Shown here: one piece after another, positions 1 to 7,670 of the stretch
Layout: every line of letters begins with the position of its first letter
Position numbering within the stretch: position 1 is the first letter of the stretch
Assembly: GCF_018129065.1 (NCBI RefSeq)
Contig: NZ_JAAEDM010000040.1
Coordinates: 1-43,703, forward strand
Direction: 5' to 3'
Origin: Neoroseomonas soli
GTDB lineage: Bacteria > Pseudomonadota > Alphaproteobacteria > Acetobacterales > Acetobacteraceae
Length of the DNA stretch: 43,703 nt
Position numbers and translations under genes: made by a program
Notes under the pieces: generated by a model
The model's database searches: none
What the model was told of the DNA's origin: nothing
The model's input: the letters and a program-made list of their open reading frames with translations, nothing else

Positions 1-1654
1 CGAGCAGGCGGCGGCCCTCGCCGGCCTCGAGCAGCGCGCCCTCGCGCAGCGCCAGCACGCGTCCGGCGCCACGCAGCAGCCCCTCCCGGTGGGAGGTGAA
101 GATCACCGCCGTCCCCGCCGCCGACAGCGAGGCGATCATGGCGGCGACCGCCGCCTCGCCCTCCGCATCCAGGAAGGCGGCGGGCTCGTCCAGCAGCACC
201 AGGCGCGGCCGGCCATAGACGGCGCGCGCGAGCGCGACGCGCTGCCGCTGCCCCATGGACAGGCCGGCCCGTCCGCCGATGCGCGTGGCGAAGCCCTGCG
301 GCAATCCGGCGACCATCCGCATCGCGCCCGCGAGCCGCGCCGCCGCGATCACCGCGGCCGCGTCGGGTGTTTCCTCGAGGCGCGCGATCGCCTCGGCGAT
401 CGTGCCTTCGGCCAGCATCGGGTCCTGCGGCAGGTAACCGACATGCCGGGCAAGATCCGTGCGGTCCCATTGCGCGGTGGCGTGGCCGTCGAGGAAGACC
501 TCCCCGGCGTTGCTCCCCTGCAGGCCGAGCAGCACGCGCAGCAGGGTGGACTTGCCGCTGCCGGGCGGGCCGGCGAGCGCCACCACGTCGCCCGGCCCCA
601 CCACCAGGTTCACGTCGCGCAGGAGTGGCCGCGCCGCGCCGGGGAAGACCAGCGTGACATGCTCCACCACGAGCCTCCCCTCGGGGCAGGGAAAGGCGCG
701 CATCGCCGGGACCGGCGCGGCCTCGTCCGCCGCGAGCAGGCGGTCGAGCCGGCGCCAGGCCGCACGCGCCGCCGCCGCGTCCTCGAACTGGCTGCCGACG
801 CGCGAGAAGGGTTCCATCACCCGGGCCGTCAGCAGCAGCCCGGCAAGGATGCCGTAGCCGATCGAACTGCCGCCTTCGACGATCACCAGCACGCCGACCG
901 CGACCGCGCCGCCCTGCGCGACGCCGAACAGCGTGGCGGTCGCCGCCTGCGCCATGCGGGCCGTGCCCTGCGCCCGCCGCAGCCCCTCGGCGCCACGTGC
1001 CAATTGCCGCGCCCAGCGGCCGACCAGGGCGGGCAGCATCCCCATGGCCTCCACCGCCTCGGCGGCGCGCGCCGCGTCGGCGACCATGCGCGAACTGCGC
1101 GCGGAGGCCTCGTTGGCCTCGACCAGTGCCTCCCGCGTGGCGCGCTCGGCGCCGAGGCCGAGCACCAGCGCCACCATCGCCGCAGCGGCGGCGAACAACA
1201 CGAAGGCCCAGTGGAAGTAGGCGAGCAGCACCAGCAGCGCCGGCACCAGCACCGCATCCAGCGCGATGGCGGAAAGCGGGCCGACCACGCCGCGGCGCAC
1301 CGTATCGATGTCGCGCAGCGCCTGGTCCGCGGCCACGGCCGGCACGGCGGCCCGCGCGGTCGCGGCGGGCAGCACGCGGGCCGCCAGGCGGCGCACCAGG
1401 CGCTCGGCACCGGCGAGCAGCAGGCGTTCGCGGATCAGCGTCAGCGCGACCACCACCACCGCCACCAGCGCGAAGCCGGCAGCAAGGCCGACCGCGGTGG
1501 ACAGGCTGCCGGTCGGCACAACCAGCGCGTAGAACTGTACCGTCAGCATCACCAGGGCGAAGGGCCCGAAGGCCCCTGCCAAGCCAAGCAGCGCCGAGAT
1601 GCGCGCAGTGCGCGCCAACTCGGCGGACAGCCCGGCCATGGCGGCGGAAGCCAT
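1..1654 (-). CDS. Type I secretion ABC permease/ATPase, PrtD-like (3' end outside window)
   Basis: This inner-membrane ABC protein would power one-step export of RTX-type substrates together with an HlyD-like adaptor and TolC, neither of which is in view. About 551 codons are visible. Residues ~20-300 form a hydrophobic permease domain with pairs of membrane segments (for example ~30-50 and ~60-80). The ATPase domain follows: Walker A GPPGSGKST near residue 365, Q-loop LPQDPML, signature LSMGQRQRVALARA near 465, Walker B LVLLDEP near 481 and a switch histidine (TSH) near 518. The LPQDPML..GTIAEAIAR pattern is typical of the PrtD/AprD branch rather than CydC. The ATG at 1654 lies 2 bp after the previous stop, so it is translationally linked to that gene. 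The linked RTX gene at 5801-6706 is the obvious substrate (inference). A HlyD-family gene is expected just beyond the left edge. Confidence 0.85.
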   Translation of the reverse strand, partial: MASAAMAGLSAELARTARISALLGLAGAFGPFALVMLTVQFYALVVPTGSLSTAVGLAAGFALVAVVVVALTLIRERLLLAGAERLVRRLAARVLPAATARAAVPAVAADQALRDIDTVRRGVVGPLSAIALDAVLVPALLVLLAYFHWAFVLFAAAAAMVALVLGLGAERATREALVEANEASARSSRMVADAARAAEAVEAMGMLPALVGRWARQLARGAEGLRRAQGTARMAQAATATLFGVAQGGAVAVGVLVIVEGGSSIGYGILAGLLLTARVMEPFSRVGSQFEDAAAARAAWRRLDRLLAADEAAPVPAMRAFPCPEGRLVVEHVTLVFPGAARPLLRDVNLVVGPGDVVALAGPPGSGKSTLLRVLLGLQGSNAGEVFLDGHATAQWDRTDLARHVGYLPQDPMLAEGTIAEAIARLEETPDAAAVIAAARLAGAMRMVAGLPQGFATRIGGRAGLSMGQRQRVALARAVYGRPRLVLLDEPAAFLDAEGEAAVAAMIASLSAAGTAVIFTSHREGLLRGAGRVLALREGALLEAGEGRRLL

Positions 1655-1656
1655 CC

Positions 1657-2358
1657 TCAGCCCGCCCGCAGCCCGTGCGCTATCACGAGGGCCCCGATAC
1701 CGATCGCGGCAAGCAGAAGCGCCAGCGCGGCGGTCCAGCCCCCCCGGCGGCGCCCCGCGGCACGCGCCGGAACGGCCGGGATGGTCGCGAGGCGCTCATC
1801 CATCCGGGTCAGCCAGAGGGTCAGCGTTTCCAGCCGCTCGCCAAGGTCACGCTGCCCCAGCGTCAGCGCATCGAGTGTCTCCCGCTCGCCGGCCTCGGGG
1901 ACACGGGCGGCAATGGCGCGCATCTCCTCGAGCAGCAGCCGCTGGCCCGCGGCCAGGGACTCGATCGCGCGTTGCAGCCCCGATTCCGCGCGCTCGCCGG
2001 CGGGACGCGGCACGCGGATGGGCAGCGCCACCTCGGTGCCGTCGGCGGCGCGGGCGACGACGGACAGGTCCGCGCGCCGTTCCACCCATTCAGGCCTGAG
2101 GGGGATCTCGAAGGCATGGGAACCGTCCCCGATGCCGGCCTTGGCCAGGTCCGCGCGGGCGAAATCCGCGACGGTGCGGCTGACGCTCTCGCTGCCGAGA
2201 CGCAGCTCGATCGCGACCCGTTCCTCCGGGGCGGCGGTGTTCCAGGCCCAGCCGCAGAGCTTGTCGGCGGCGGCGTTGTCCACCAGGCCGCGCAACTCGG
2301 CGGGGCGGGCCTGCGGTGCGTCAGCGTGGGGCGATGGGGTCGCGGGATCGGACGGCAC
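1657..2358 (-). CDS. Small tail-anchored protein with a CGW-type accessory module, unknown function
   Basis: A 233-residue protein. I chose the GTG at 2358 because a strong AGGAGG lies about 7 bases upstream; it overlaps the end of the GT4 gene by 38 bp. Residues ~18-100 hold a module reading roughly LRGLVDN..KLCGWAWN, then an alternating beta-like stretch, then DLAKAGIGDGSHAFEIPL. Modules like this occur in alphaproteobacterial surface-polysaccharide glycosyltransferases; I know no firm function for them. Residues ~115-195 look helical and possibly coiled-coil, rich in Glu, Arg and Leu. The C-terminus (~205-228) is one hydrophobic helix followed by HGLRAG, so the protein is probably anchored in the inner membrane facing the cytoplasm. 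It sits between the glycosyltransferases and the exporter, which suggests it tethers modification to secretion (inference). Confidence 0.7.
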   Translation of the reverse strand: MPSDPATPSPHADAPQARPAELRGLVDNAAADKLCGWAWNTAAPEERVAIELRLGSESVSRTVADFARADLAKAGIGDGSHAFEIPLRPEWVERRADLSVVARAADGTEVALPIRVPRPAGERAESGLQRAIESLAAGQRLLLEEMRAIAARVPEAGERETLDALTLGQRDLGERLETLTLWLTRMDERLATIPAVPARAAGRRRGGWTAALALLLAAIGIGALVIAHGLRAG

Positions 2359-3619
2359 GATACGTCCTCCTGGCTCTGGTCGAAACGAGGTCGCGGTAGA
2401 GGTCGAAATGGGCGGCCGCGGCCGCGGCGAAGTCGGGCGGCGGGCGGATGCCGGCGCGCAGGCGGTCCCACAGGCCCGGTGTCTCCGCCGCCTCGCGCAT
2501 GACGGCGGCGAGGCCCGCGGGGTCGCCGATCGGGGCATGCAGGCCGTCGATGCCGGCGCGCACCGCTTCCGCCATGCCGCCGGCATCGCCGCAGATCACC
2601 GGGCGGCCATGGCGGAAAGCCTCGAGCACCACGAGCGGCGCGTTCTCCCACCAGATGGAGGGCACCACGACCCAGTCGGCGGCGGCGATGCGCGCGGCGA
2701 CCTCCTCCGGCGCGTAGGCGCCGCGGTGCGCGGCATCGGGCGCCGCGGCGAGCGCCTCGGCGAATTCGGCGCGGAACTCCTCCGAGGTCCAGGCGGTGCC
2801 GCCGTGGATCTCCAGCCGGTGCGCGACGCCATCCCGCGACAGCCGCGCCGAGGCGCCAAGCGCGACGAGCGTGCCCTTGAAGCGGTTGACATTGCCGAAG
2901 ACGGCGAAGCGGTCGCGCCTTTCGTCCTGCGCGATGCGCGCGGGCGCCGGCTCGGCCGCCGCGACGGCGTTGCGCATGATGCGGATGCGCTCCCCATCCC
3001 AGCCGGCGGCGAGGAACCGCCCGCGCAGGAAGTCGCTCGGCGCCAGCAGGGCGTCAAAGGCCGCGAAGGCGCTGCGGATGCCGAGGTCGCGCAGCGTGAA
3101 GTCGCTGCCGTCGCGGTCCGGGATGCAGCGCCGGCAGGCATCGGGCGACGGGCCATGGCAGAGACGCCCTTCGGCCGTGAGCAACTGGCCTTCGCGCGGG
3201 CAGAGCGCGAAGTAGTCGTGCAGCGTCGCCACCATCGCCGCGCGCGGCGCGGCGCGCCGCATCATGTCGATGCCCTCCACGCCCCAGAGCAGCGGGTGGT
3301 GGAGGTGGATGACGTCCGGCGCCAGGCGCTCGATCATCGGCGCGAGGGAAGCGAGGCCGTAGACATCGCTCTGCGAGAGATGGAAGCGGTCGAAATGGTC
3401 GAGCGAGACGAGCATCTCGTCGTTCGCCGCCCCCGCCGCCTGCAGCAGCGTGCCGGGGCGCCGTTCGCGCAGCAGCGACGTGGTGCCGGCAAGGAACAGG
3501 CCTTCGAGACCGATCTCGTCCCGCAGCGCGCGGAACAGGCCGAGGGCGAAGGCCTCGGTGCCGCCCGGCTGCAGCCGCGGATGGTTGTGGGTGAGGAAGA
3601 GCACGCGCATCGCCGTCAC
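2321..3619 (-). CDS. Glycosyltransferase family 4 (GT-B fold)
   Basis: A retaining GT-B glycosyltransferase of about 432 residues, predicted cytoplasmic, that would transfer a sugar from a nucleotide donor. The N-terminal half starts MRVLFLTHNHPRLQPGGTE with the usual glycine-rich loop. The C-terminal half carries VFGNVNRFKGT near 240 and the GT4 E-x7-E motif ENAPLVVLE (E325 and E333), which contacts the donor. A cysteine cluster (C140, C154, C162, C165) is seen in a subset of GT4 proteins and might bind a metal. The GTG at 3619 overlaps the upstream stop (GTGA); an internal ATG at 3610 is an equally plausible start. It is co-transcribed with the GT2 gene and the RTX gene, so its acceptor could be the RTX protein or a surface glycan. 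Donor and acceptor cannot be told from sequence. Confidence 0.85.
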   Translation of the reverse strand: MTAMRVLFLTHNHPRLQPGGTEAFALGLFRALRDEIGLEGLFLAGTTSLLRERRPGTLLQAAGAANDEMLVSLDHFDRFHLSQSDVYGLASLAPMIERLAPDVIHLHHPLLWGVEGIDMMRRAAPRAAMVATLHDYFALCPREGQLLTAEGRLCHGPSPDACRRCIPDRDGSDFTLRDLGIRSAFAAFDALLAPSDFLRGRFLAAGWDGERIRIMRNAVAAAEPAPARIAQDERRDRFAVFGNVNRFKGTLVALGASARLSRDGVAHRLEIHGGTAWTSEEFRAEFAEALAAAPDAAHRGAYAPEEVAARIAAADWVVVPSIWWENAPLVVLEAFRHGRPVICGDAGGMAEAVRAGIDGLHAPIGDPAGLAAVMREAAETPGLWDRLRAGIRPPPDFAAAAAAHFDLYRDLVSTRARRTYRAVRSRDPIAPR

Positions 3620-5799
3620 GCCGCCGGATGGCGCGCCATCAGCGCCGCGATGTCGCCGGCCCAGCGACGATGATGCAGGCGGCGGTTCACGGCGCCGGCC
3701 AGCGTGCGCGCGTGGCCGTCATGCAGCGCGATGGACTGGCGCTCGAAGTGGAAGAGTTCGGCCGCCGGCTCGTAGGCGATCCCCCCGCCCGCCGCGCGGA
3801 AGCGAAGGCAGAGGTCGGAATCCTCGAAGTCGCCGACGATGTAGTCGGTGCAGAAGCCCCCTGCCCGCTCGAAGGCCGCGCGGCGGGCGAGCAGCGCCGC
3901 GCCGGTCACGGCCGGCACGCGCCGCGCGCGCAGCGCATCCTCGTGATGGCGCGGATAGCCCTTGCAGTAGTGGTCGTTCAGCCAGGTCCCGTCCTGGCCA
4001 AGACGGAATAGCAGCCCCGCATGCTGGATCGAGCCATCGTCGAACAGCAGCCGCGGTCCCACCGCTGCCAATCGGGAATCGCGCCCGAGGCGCGCGAGCA
4101 TCGCGCCGAGCCAGCCTGCCCCGGCCGGCAGCACGTCCGAGTTCAGGAACAGCAGCGCCGGCGCGCGCGCCACCGCCGCCCCCGCGTTGCAGGCCGCCGC
4201 GTAGCCGCCGTTGCGCGGCATCACCAGCAGCCGTAGCGGCAGGCCGAGCATCGCCGACATGCCGCGCAGGAGGTGATCCACCTCCTGCCGCTGCTCCGGG
4301 CTGTCGAGCACGTAGATGATGTCGGTTGCGCAGGTTTCCGCGTCGCGCGCGAGGGCTGCAACCTGGAAGCGCAGGAAGCGGAGATTGCGATAGAGCGGCA
4401 CGATGAGGCTCGCGCGCGGGCGCGCGGGTGGCGAGCCGTAGGACAGGTGCTCCGGCGTGCCGGCCGCCTCCCGCTGCGCCGCGGCGTGCAGCAGCGCCGC
4501 TGCCGGGGCGATGCAGGAATCGAGCAGCGCGGCATCCGCTGCCGAGGGATGCACCGCGCGCAGCACAAGGTCGCGCGCCACGGCCGCCGGCATCAGGCCG
4601 GGTGGTGCGGTCACCTCCACCGTGCCGCCGCCACGCAGCCGCAGCGCAAGCCGCCACTGCGCCATGCCTGCGGGGTCGGCGCCCGCCAGATGCGCGAGGA
4701 AACCCGGACGATCGCCGCCCGCGCCGAGCGGCGCGCGCGCGAACGTCGGCGCCAGGTCGGGGCGCGGCACGCGGTGCAGCAGGTCGGCGGGCACGTCCCG
4801 CTCGACGCCCGGCGCGCGGATCGCCATGCCTTCGACCAGGCGCAGCGGGTCGCGCAGCCAGCCGCAGAGGAAGACGCCGCCGCCATGGTCCGGGAGCGCG
4901 AGTTCGAGTGCAGCGCCGAGCGGCCCCGCGGGGTCCTCGACGCGTGTGACGCGCGCCGGGTGAAGAAGTTGCGCTTCCTGCAGCAGTGCACGGAGGCGGG
5001 GCGCCTCCGCGGCGCGCCCCGCCAATGCGGGCAGGAGCGATGCCGCTGGGCTGCGCCCGGCGAGCGCCTCCCGCACCACCACGCGCAGCGGCTTCTGCGC
5101 GGCGCCTGGTTCGAGCCGCAGGCCGGCGAGCGGCGCCGGCGGTATCACAACGGCCCCGCGTGGCGGCCTGCCGTCAAGGATGAGTACATCGCCCACTGGC
5201 GGGAGCAGCGAACGGATGCCGGCGGCCGAGACGAGCCTCCAGGCCCCGGCAGGCGCAGGCGGGACGTGCCAGAGGGTCAGCCCGGCCTCGGGCCGGGCCA
5301 GCAAGGGTGCCACGCGGGACGGTGCCGCGAGGGCGACGCACAACGCGGCAAGGCCGGGATCGGCCGCCGCGCGCAATGCGGGCGCGCCCGTGGCGACGAG
5401 GAAGCGCAGCAGCCGCTGGCGATCCTCCGGCGCGATGCCGGCGACGAAGTCGGGCACCGGCAGTGGCGCGGGCAGGACAAAGGATAGCGTGCCCCCACCG
5501 GCGAAGGCGACCGCCCCCGCGGCGCCGGGCCGCGCCGCCGCGGGCATCCGGGCAAGATGCATCAGCCGCGGCGACTCCTCCCCCCCCAGGAGCGCCGAGG
5601 CGCTGGGTGGCGGCAGGTCGACGCCTTCGACCGACAGGCTTGTTCCGCCGGACGCCACCCCGCCGGGCAGCGGAAGGTCCAGCAGCGCGAGGCCGGCCGC
5701 CGTCGCGTAGTGGCGCGGCGCCGGGGAGCCGTGCGGCCGGCCGGGGCGCGAAGCCCCGGCCGGCAGCGTCCGCGTGGCGAGATCGCCGTTCAGGGTGAC
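3616..5799 (-). CDS. Glycosyltransferase family 2 with long N-terminal extension
   Basis: A 727-residue protein; GTG start at 5799, one base after the RTX stop codon. The GT2 (GT-A) domain spans ~463-690: SLIVPLYRNLRFLRFQ at its start, MPRNGGYAAACNAG near 527, the metal-binding LNSD (N553-D555) and GDFEDSDLCLR (E659, D660) with the likely catalytic acid. This pattern resembles rhamnosyl-type transferases. The first ~460 residues match no catalytic family I recognise. Residues ~305-400 contain GGGVFLCGWLRDP followed by a beta-rich stretch ending near PGFLAHL, resembling the CGW module of the small protein at 1657-2358. It ends in a GTGA overlap with the GT4 gene. Fusion of a binding-like region to a GT2 next to an RTX gene suggests protein or surface glycosylation (inference). 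Confidence 0.85.
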   Translation of the reverse strand, partial: VTLNGDLATRTLPAGASRPGRPHGSPAPRHYATAAGLALLDLPLPGGVASGGTSLSVEGVDLPPPSASALLGGEESPRLMHLARMPAAARPGAAGAVAFAGGGTLSFVLPAPLPVPDFVAGIAPEDRQRLLRFLVATGAPALRAAADPGLAALCVALAAPSRVAPLLARPEAGLTLWHVPPAPAGAWRLVSAAGIRSLLPPVGDVLILDGRPPRGAVVIPPAPLAGLRLEPGAAQKPLRVVVREALAGRSPAASLLPALAGRAAEAPRLRALLQEAQLLHPARVTRVEDPAGPLGAALELALPDHGGGVFLCGWLRDPLRLVEGMAIRAPGVERDVPADLLHRVPRPDLAPTFARAPLGAGGDRPGFLAHLAGADPAGMAQWRLALRLRGGGTVEVTAPPGLMPAAVARDLVLRAVHPSAADAALLDSCIAPAAALLHAAAQREAAGTPEHLSYGSPPARPRASLIVPLYRNLRFLRFQVAALARDAETCATDIIYVLDSPEQRQEVDHLLRGMSAMLGLPLRLLVMPRNGGYAAACNAGAAVARAPALLFLNSDVLPAGAGWLGAMLARLGRDSRLAAVGPRLLFDDGSIQHAGLLFRLGQDGTWLNDHYCKGYPRHHEDALRARRVPAVTGAALLARRAAFERAGGFCTDYIVGDFEDSDLCLRFRAAGGGIAYEPAAELFHFERQSIALHDGHARTLAGAVNRRLHHRRWAGDIAALMARHPAA

Positions 5800-5800
5800 C

Positions 5801-6706
5801 TCAGACGATCTTGACGTAGCTGGAGAGGTTGTGGAGCAGGTCCTGGCTCGAGATGCCGACCAGCTTGATCTGGTCGCCATGGCCGAGGTCGATGACCGCG
5901 CCGGTGCCGCTGCTCGAGATGCGGCCGGCGAGGTCGTCCGCGCTGTTGATGCGCGTCCCGTTGATGTTCGCCTGGATGGCGATCACGTCCTCGCCGGGGC
6001 GGAAGTCGAGCACCACGTCGCGGCCGAAGCCGCTCTCGAAATAGAAGGTGTCGCTGCCGCTCTGGCCCGCCAGCGTGTCGTGGCCGGCACCACCCACCAG
6101 CGTGTCGCTGCCCGCCCCGCCGAGGAGGAGGTCGTTCCCCTTCCCGCCGTACAGCAGGTCGGCACCGTCATCGCCGGCGAGCAGGTCGTTGCCGTCCTCG
6201 CCGAAGACGACGTCATTGTCCGCGCCGCCGCTCATGACGTCGTTGCCGGCGCCGCCGAAGAGAACGTCGTTGCCCTCCTCGCCGAACACCCAGTCGCCGT
6301 CCTTGCCGGAACCCAGGCCGGGGGCGCCGTGCTGGTGATCGCCACCCGACGGACCGTCGCGATGGTCGTCGTGGCCGCGCCCGCGGCCCTGGTCGTTATC
6401 GTGGCCACGCCCGCGGCCCTGGTCGTTATCGTGGCCGCGCCCGCGACCCTGGTCGTCGTCGTGGCCGCGGCCGTGGTCGTCATCGCGACCGCGGCCGCGA
6501 TCATCGTCGTGGTTCTTGCCGCGCCCACCGCCCGAGGCACCGGCAAAGACGATGTCGTCGCCCTGGCCGGCATGGATCGTGTCCGACCCGCCGAAGGTGA
6601 TGATCAGATTGTCGAAGCTGCCCGGAATGTCGGCATCCGCGTCGATGAAATCGGGCCCGTTGGTGCCGAACAGAAGCCCGCCGGGCAGGGTCGCGAAATC
6701 GGCCAT
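5801..6706 (-). CDS. RTX (hemolysin-type calcium-binding repeat) protein, likely T1SS substrate
   Basis: A 301-residue protein, ATG at 6706 with GAAGG about 8 bases upstream. One RTX-like turn lies at ~38-57 ([18 protein letters not shown]). A low-complexity insert rich in Gly, Arg, Asp and His follows at ~61-127, then about nine nonapeptide repeats (GGxGxDxLx type, such as GGAGNDVMS and GGKGNDLLL) at ~133-220, which should fold into a Ca-binding beta-roll outside the cell. The last ~80 residues have the usual RTX tail: SDTFYF, DVVLDF, GEDVIAI and a hydrophobic end (LSSYVKIV), consistent with an uncleaved C-terminal secretion signal. No N-terminal signal peptide is visible. No protease, lipase or other enzymatic domain is present, so it is likely a surface or matrix protein. 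It heads an operon with two glycosyltransferases and a PrtD-like exporter. Confidence 0.88.
   Translation of the reverse strand: MADFATLPGGLLFGTNGPDFIDADADIPGSFDNLIITFGGSDTIHAGQGDDIVFAGASGGGRGKNHDDDRGRGRDDDHGRGHDDDQGRGRGHDNDQGRGRGHDNDQGRGRGHDDHRDGPSGGDHQHGAPGLGSGKDGDWVFGEEGNDVLFGGAGNDVMSGGADNDVVFGEDGNDLLAGDDGADLLYGGKGNDLLLGGAGSDTLVGGAGHDTLAGQSGSDTFYFESGFGRDVVLDFRPGEDVIAIQANINGTRINSADDLAGRISSSGTGAVIDLGHGDQIKLVGISSQDLLHNLSSYVKIV
6353..6526. repeat. In-gene tandem repeat, 30-bp period, in the RTX gene
   Basis: Within the RTX gene, 6391-6420 and 6421-6450 are near-identical 30-bp units (ggtcgttatcgtggcc core on the + strand), flanked on both sides by degenerate and shortened copies. Each full unit encodes ten residues, [10 protein letters not shown]. 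The degenerate tract encodes residues ~61-118. The period is a multiple of three, so gain or loss of units would keep the reading frame. Confidence 0.85.
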
Positions 6707-6809
6707 GGTCAACCTTCAATGGAGATGTTTGGTCGTATCGACCGGAGACACCTCCCGTATAGGTTGTGTTTACTGACCCCCGAACTCGATTTTGATGCGG
6801 TGCACAAGT
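6707..6809 (-). promoter_or_regulatory. Intergenic control region of the RTX operon
   Basis: This 103-bp gap between the response-regulator gene and the RTX gene is visibly AT-richer than its surroundings. It holds a perfect inverted repeat GGTCG-TAT-CGACC at 6731-6743. GTTTAC occurs at 6768-6773 and again at 6808-6813, exactly 40 bp apart on the same face of the helix; the second copy overlaps the regulator's stop codon. Read on the minus strand, TATACG near 6755-6760 could be a -10 element, but no convincing -35 is seen. The RTX ribosome-binding site (GAAGG) is at the left end. Confidence 0.4.
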
Positions 6810-7544
6810 TTACACACACGCGTCCGTGATTTCGATCGGAACGGCCAGGGCGTAGCCGATGTTGCGGACGGAATTGATCGCCTCGAACGGCAACTTGCTG
6901 CGCAGGCGGCGCACCAGGCTGTCCACGGCCCGGTCCTCGAGCCGCCAGGCGCGGCGAAAGATGCGCTCGCAGAGCACGTCGCGCGCCACCGGGTCGCCGC
7001 CGGCCGAGGCGAGGATCGCGAGGAGCGCGAATTCCGCCCCCGTCAGGCGCAGTTCCTCCCCGGCCGGTGGCTGGAGCCTCCGGCCGGCGGGCAGGAGGCG
7101 CCAGGGCGCGACATCCGTCGCCGGCTCGCCGAGCCGCCGCAGCACCGCACGGATGCGCGCGATCGCTTCGCTGGGTGGGATTCCCGTATGCAGGACTTCG
7201 TCGGCGCCTGCCTCGAGCGCGGCCACCCGCTCGTCGATCCCCTCCGCCGGAGAGGCAACTACCACGCAGGGGATCCGGGACAGGTCGCGCAGGCGCCGCA
7301 CCGTGTCCGCGGCCGACGGCCCCGAGACGCCGTCCGCCGCCAGCAGCACGGCATCGGAACGGCCGTCCGCCACGCCGCGGATCAGCGCCTCCTCACTCGG
7401 CGCCACGGCGACGGCGATCCCACGTTTGGTCAGGTCGCTTGCAAGGGGCCGCACCAGCGCACGGTCCACCGCCAGAATCCGGTGGCCATGGCGTGCGAAG
7501 GCGCTCGTCTTGTCCATCGGCTTCATCAACACCCTCGGATTCAT
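6810..7544 (-). CDS. Atypical OmpR-like response regulator with degenerate receiver
   Basis: Up to 244 residues. The ATG at 7544 gives the longest form; an ATG at 7526 has a better ribosome-binding site (GAGGG) and may be the true start. The N-terminal ~120 residues have a CheY-like layout (RILAVDRAL, DAVLLAADGVSG, CVVVASPAEG, AALEAGADEVL), but key positions are changed. Only one acidic residue remains in the pocket (D27), the phospho-acceptor position after VLL is Ala69 (D71 is two residues on), and the conserved Lys after ADEVL is Thr. The C-terminus (~145-238) is a winged helix like OmpR/PhoB: LRLTGAEFALLAILA, then RAVDSLVRRLRSKL and NSVRNIGYAL. No histidine kinase gene is nearby. It is probably a phosphorylation-independent regulator, and its position suggests control of the RTX operon (inference). 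Confidence 0.8.
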   Translation of the reverse strand: MNPRVLMKPMDKTSAFARHGHRILAVDRALVRPLASDLTKRGIAVAVAPSEEALIRGVADGRSDAVLLAADGVSGPSAADTVRRLRDLSRIPCVVVASPAEGIDERVAALEAGADEVLHTGIPPSEAIARIRAVLRRLGEPATDVAPWRLLPAGRRLQPPAGEELRLTGAEFALLAILASAGGDPVARDVLCERIFRRAWRLEDRAVDSLVRRLRSKLPFEAINSVRNIGYALAVPIEITDACV

Positions 7545-7670
7545 ACAACCACAGAATGTGTTTCCTTAATATGGCACTACTTTGGCGTGCATGACTGATT
7601 CATCATAAAGGCTGATCGCGATTTCTTGAGTCTAAGTAACAATTTCTTGTATCGCATTTCTTGACGGCGC
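7545..7670 (-). promoter_or_regulatory. AT-rich upstream region of the regulator gene with three ATTTCTTG repeats
   Basis: This is the most AT-rich stretch of the window. The octamer ATTTCTTG occurs three times in the same orientation at 7621-7628, 7642-7649 and 7656-7663 (start-to-start 21 and 14 bp). The repeats lie about 80-120 bp upstream of the regulator's start codon, where promoter and activator sites would be expected. The bases TTTATGATG near 7595-7605 (minus strand) could contain a -10 element. No assignment to a known regulator is possible. Confidence 0.45.

Noticed and set aside
1..1654. Identity as CydC (heme/thiol exporter)
   Set aside because: No CydD partner or cytochrome bd genes are nearby, and the motifs and the RTX context fit PrtD better.
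89..3673. A 1194-codon open frame on the + strand
   Set aside because: It is Arg/Gly/His-rich, has no domain, and lies antisense to four genes with clear motifs. Such frames are common in very GC-rich DNA.
6353..6526. Possible CRISPR array
   Set aside because: The 30-bp units are directly contiguous with no spacers, keep a reading frame and encode part of the RTX protein.
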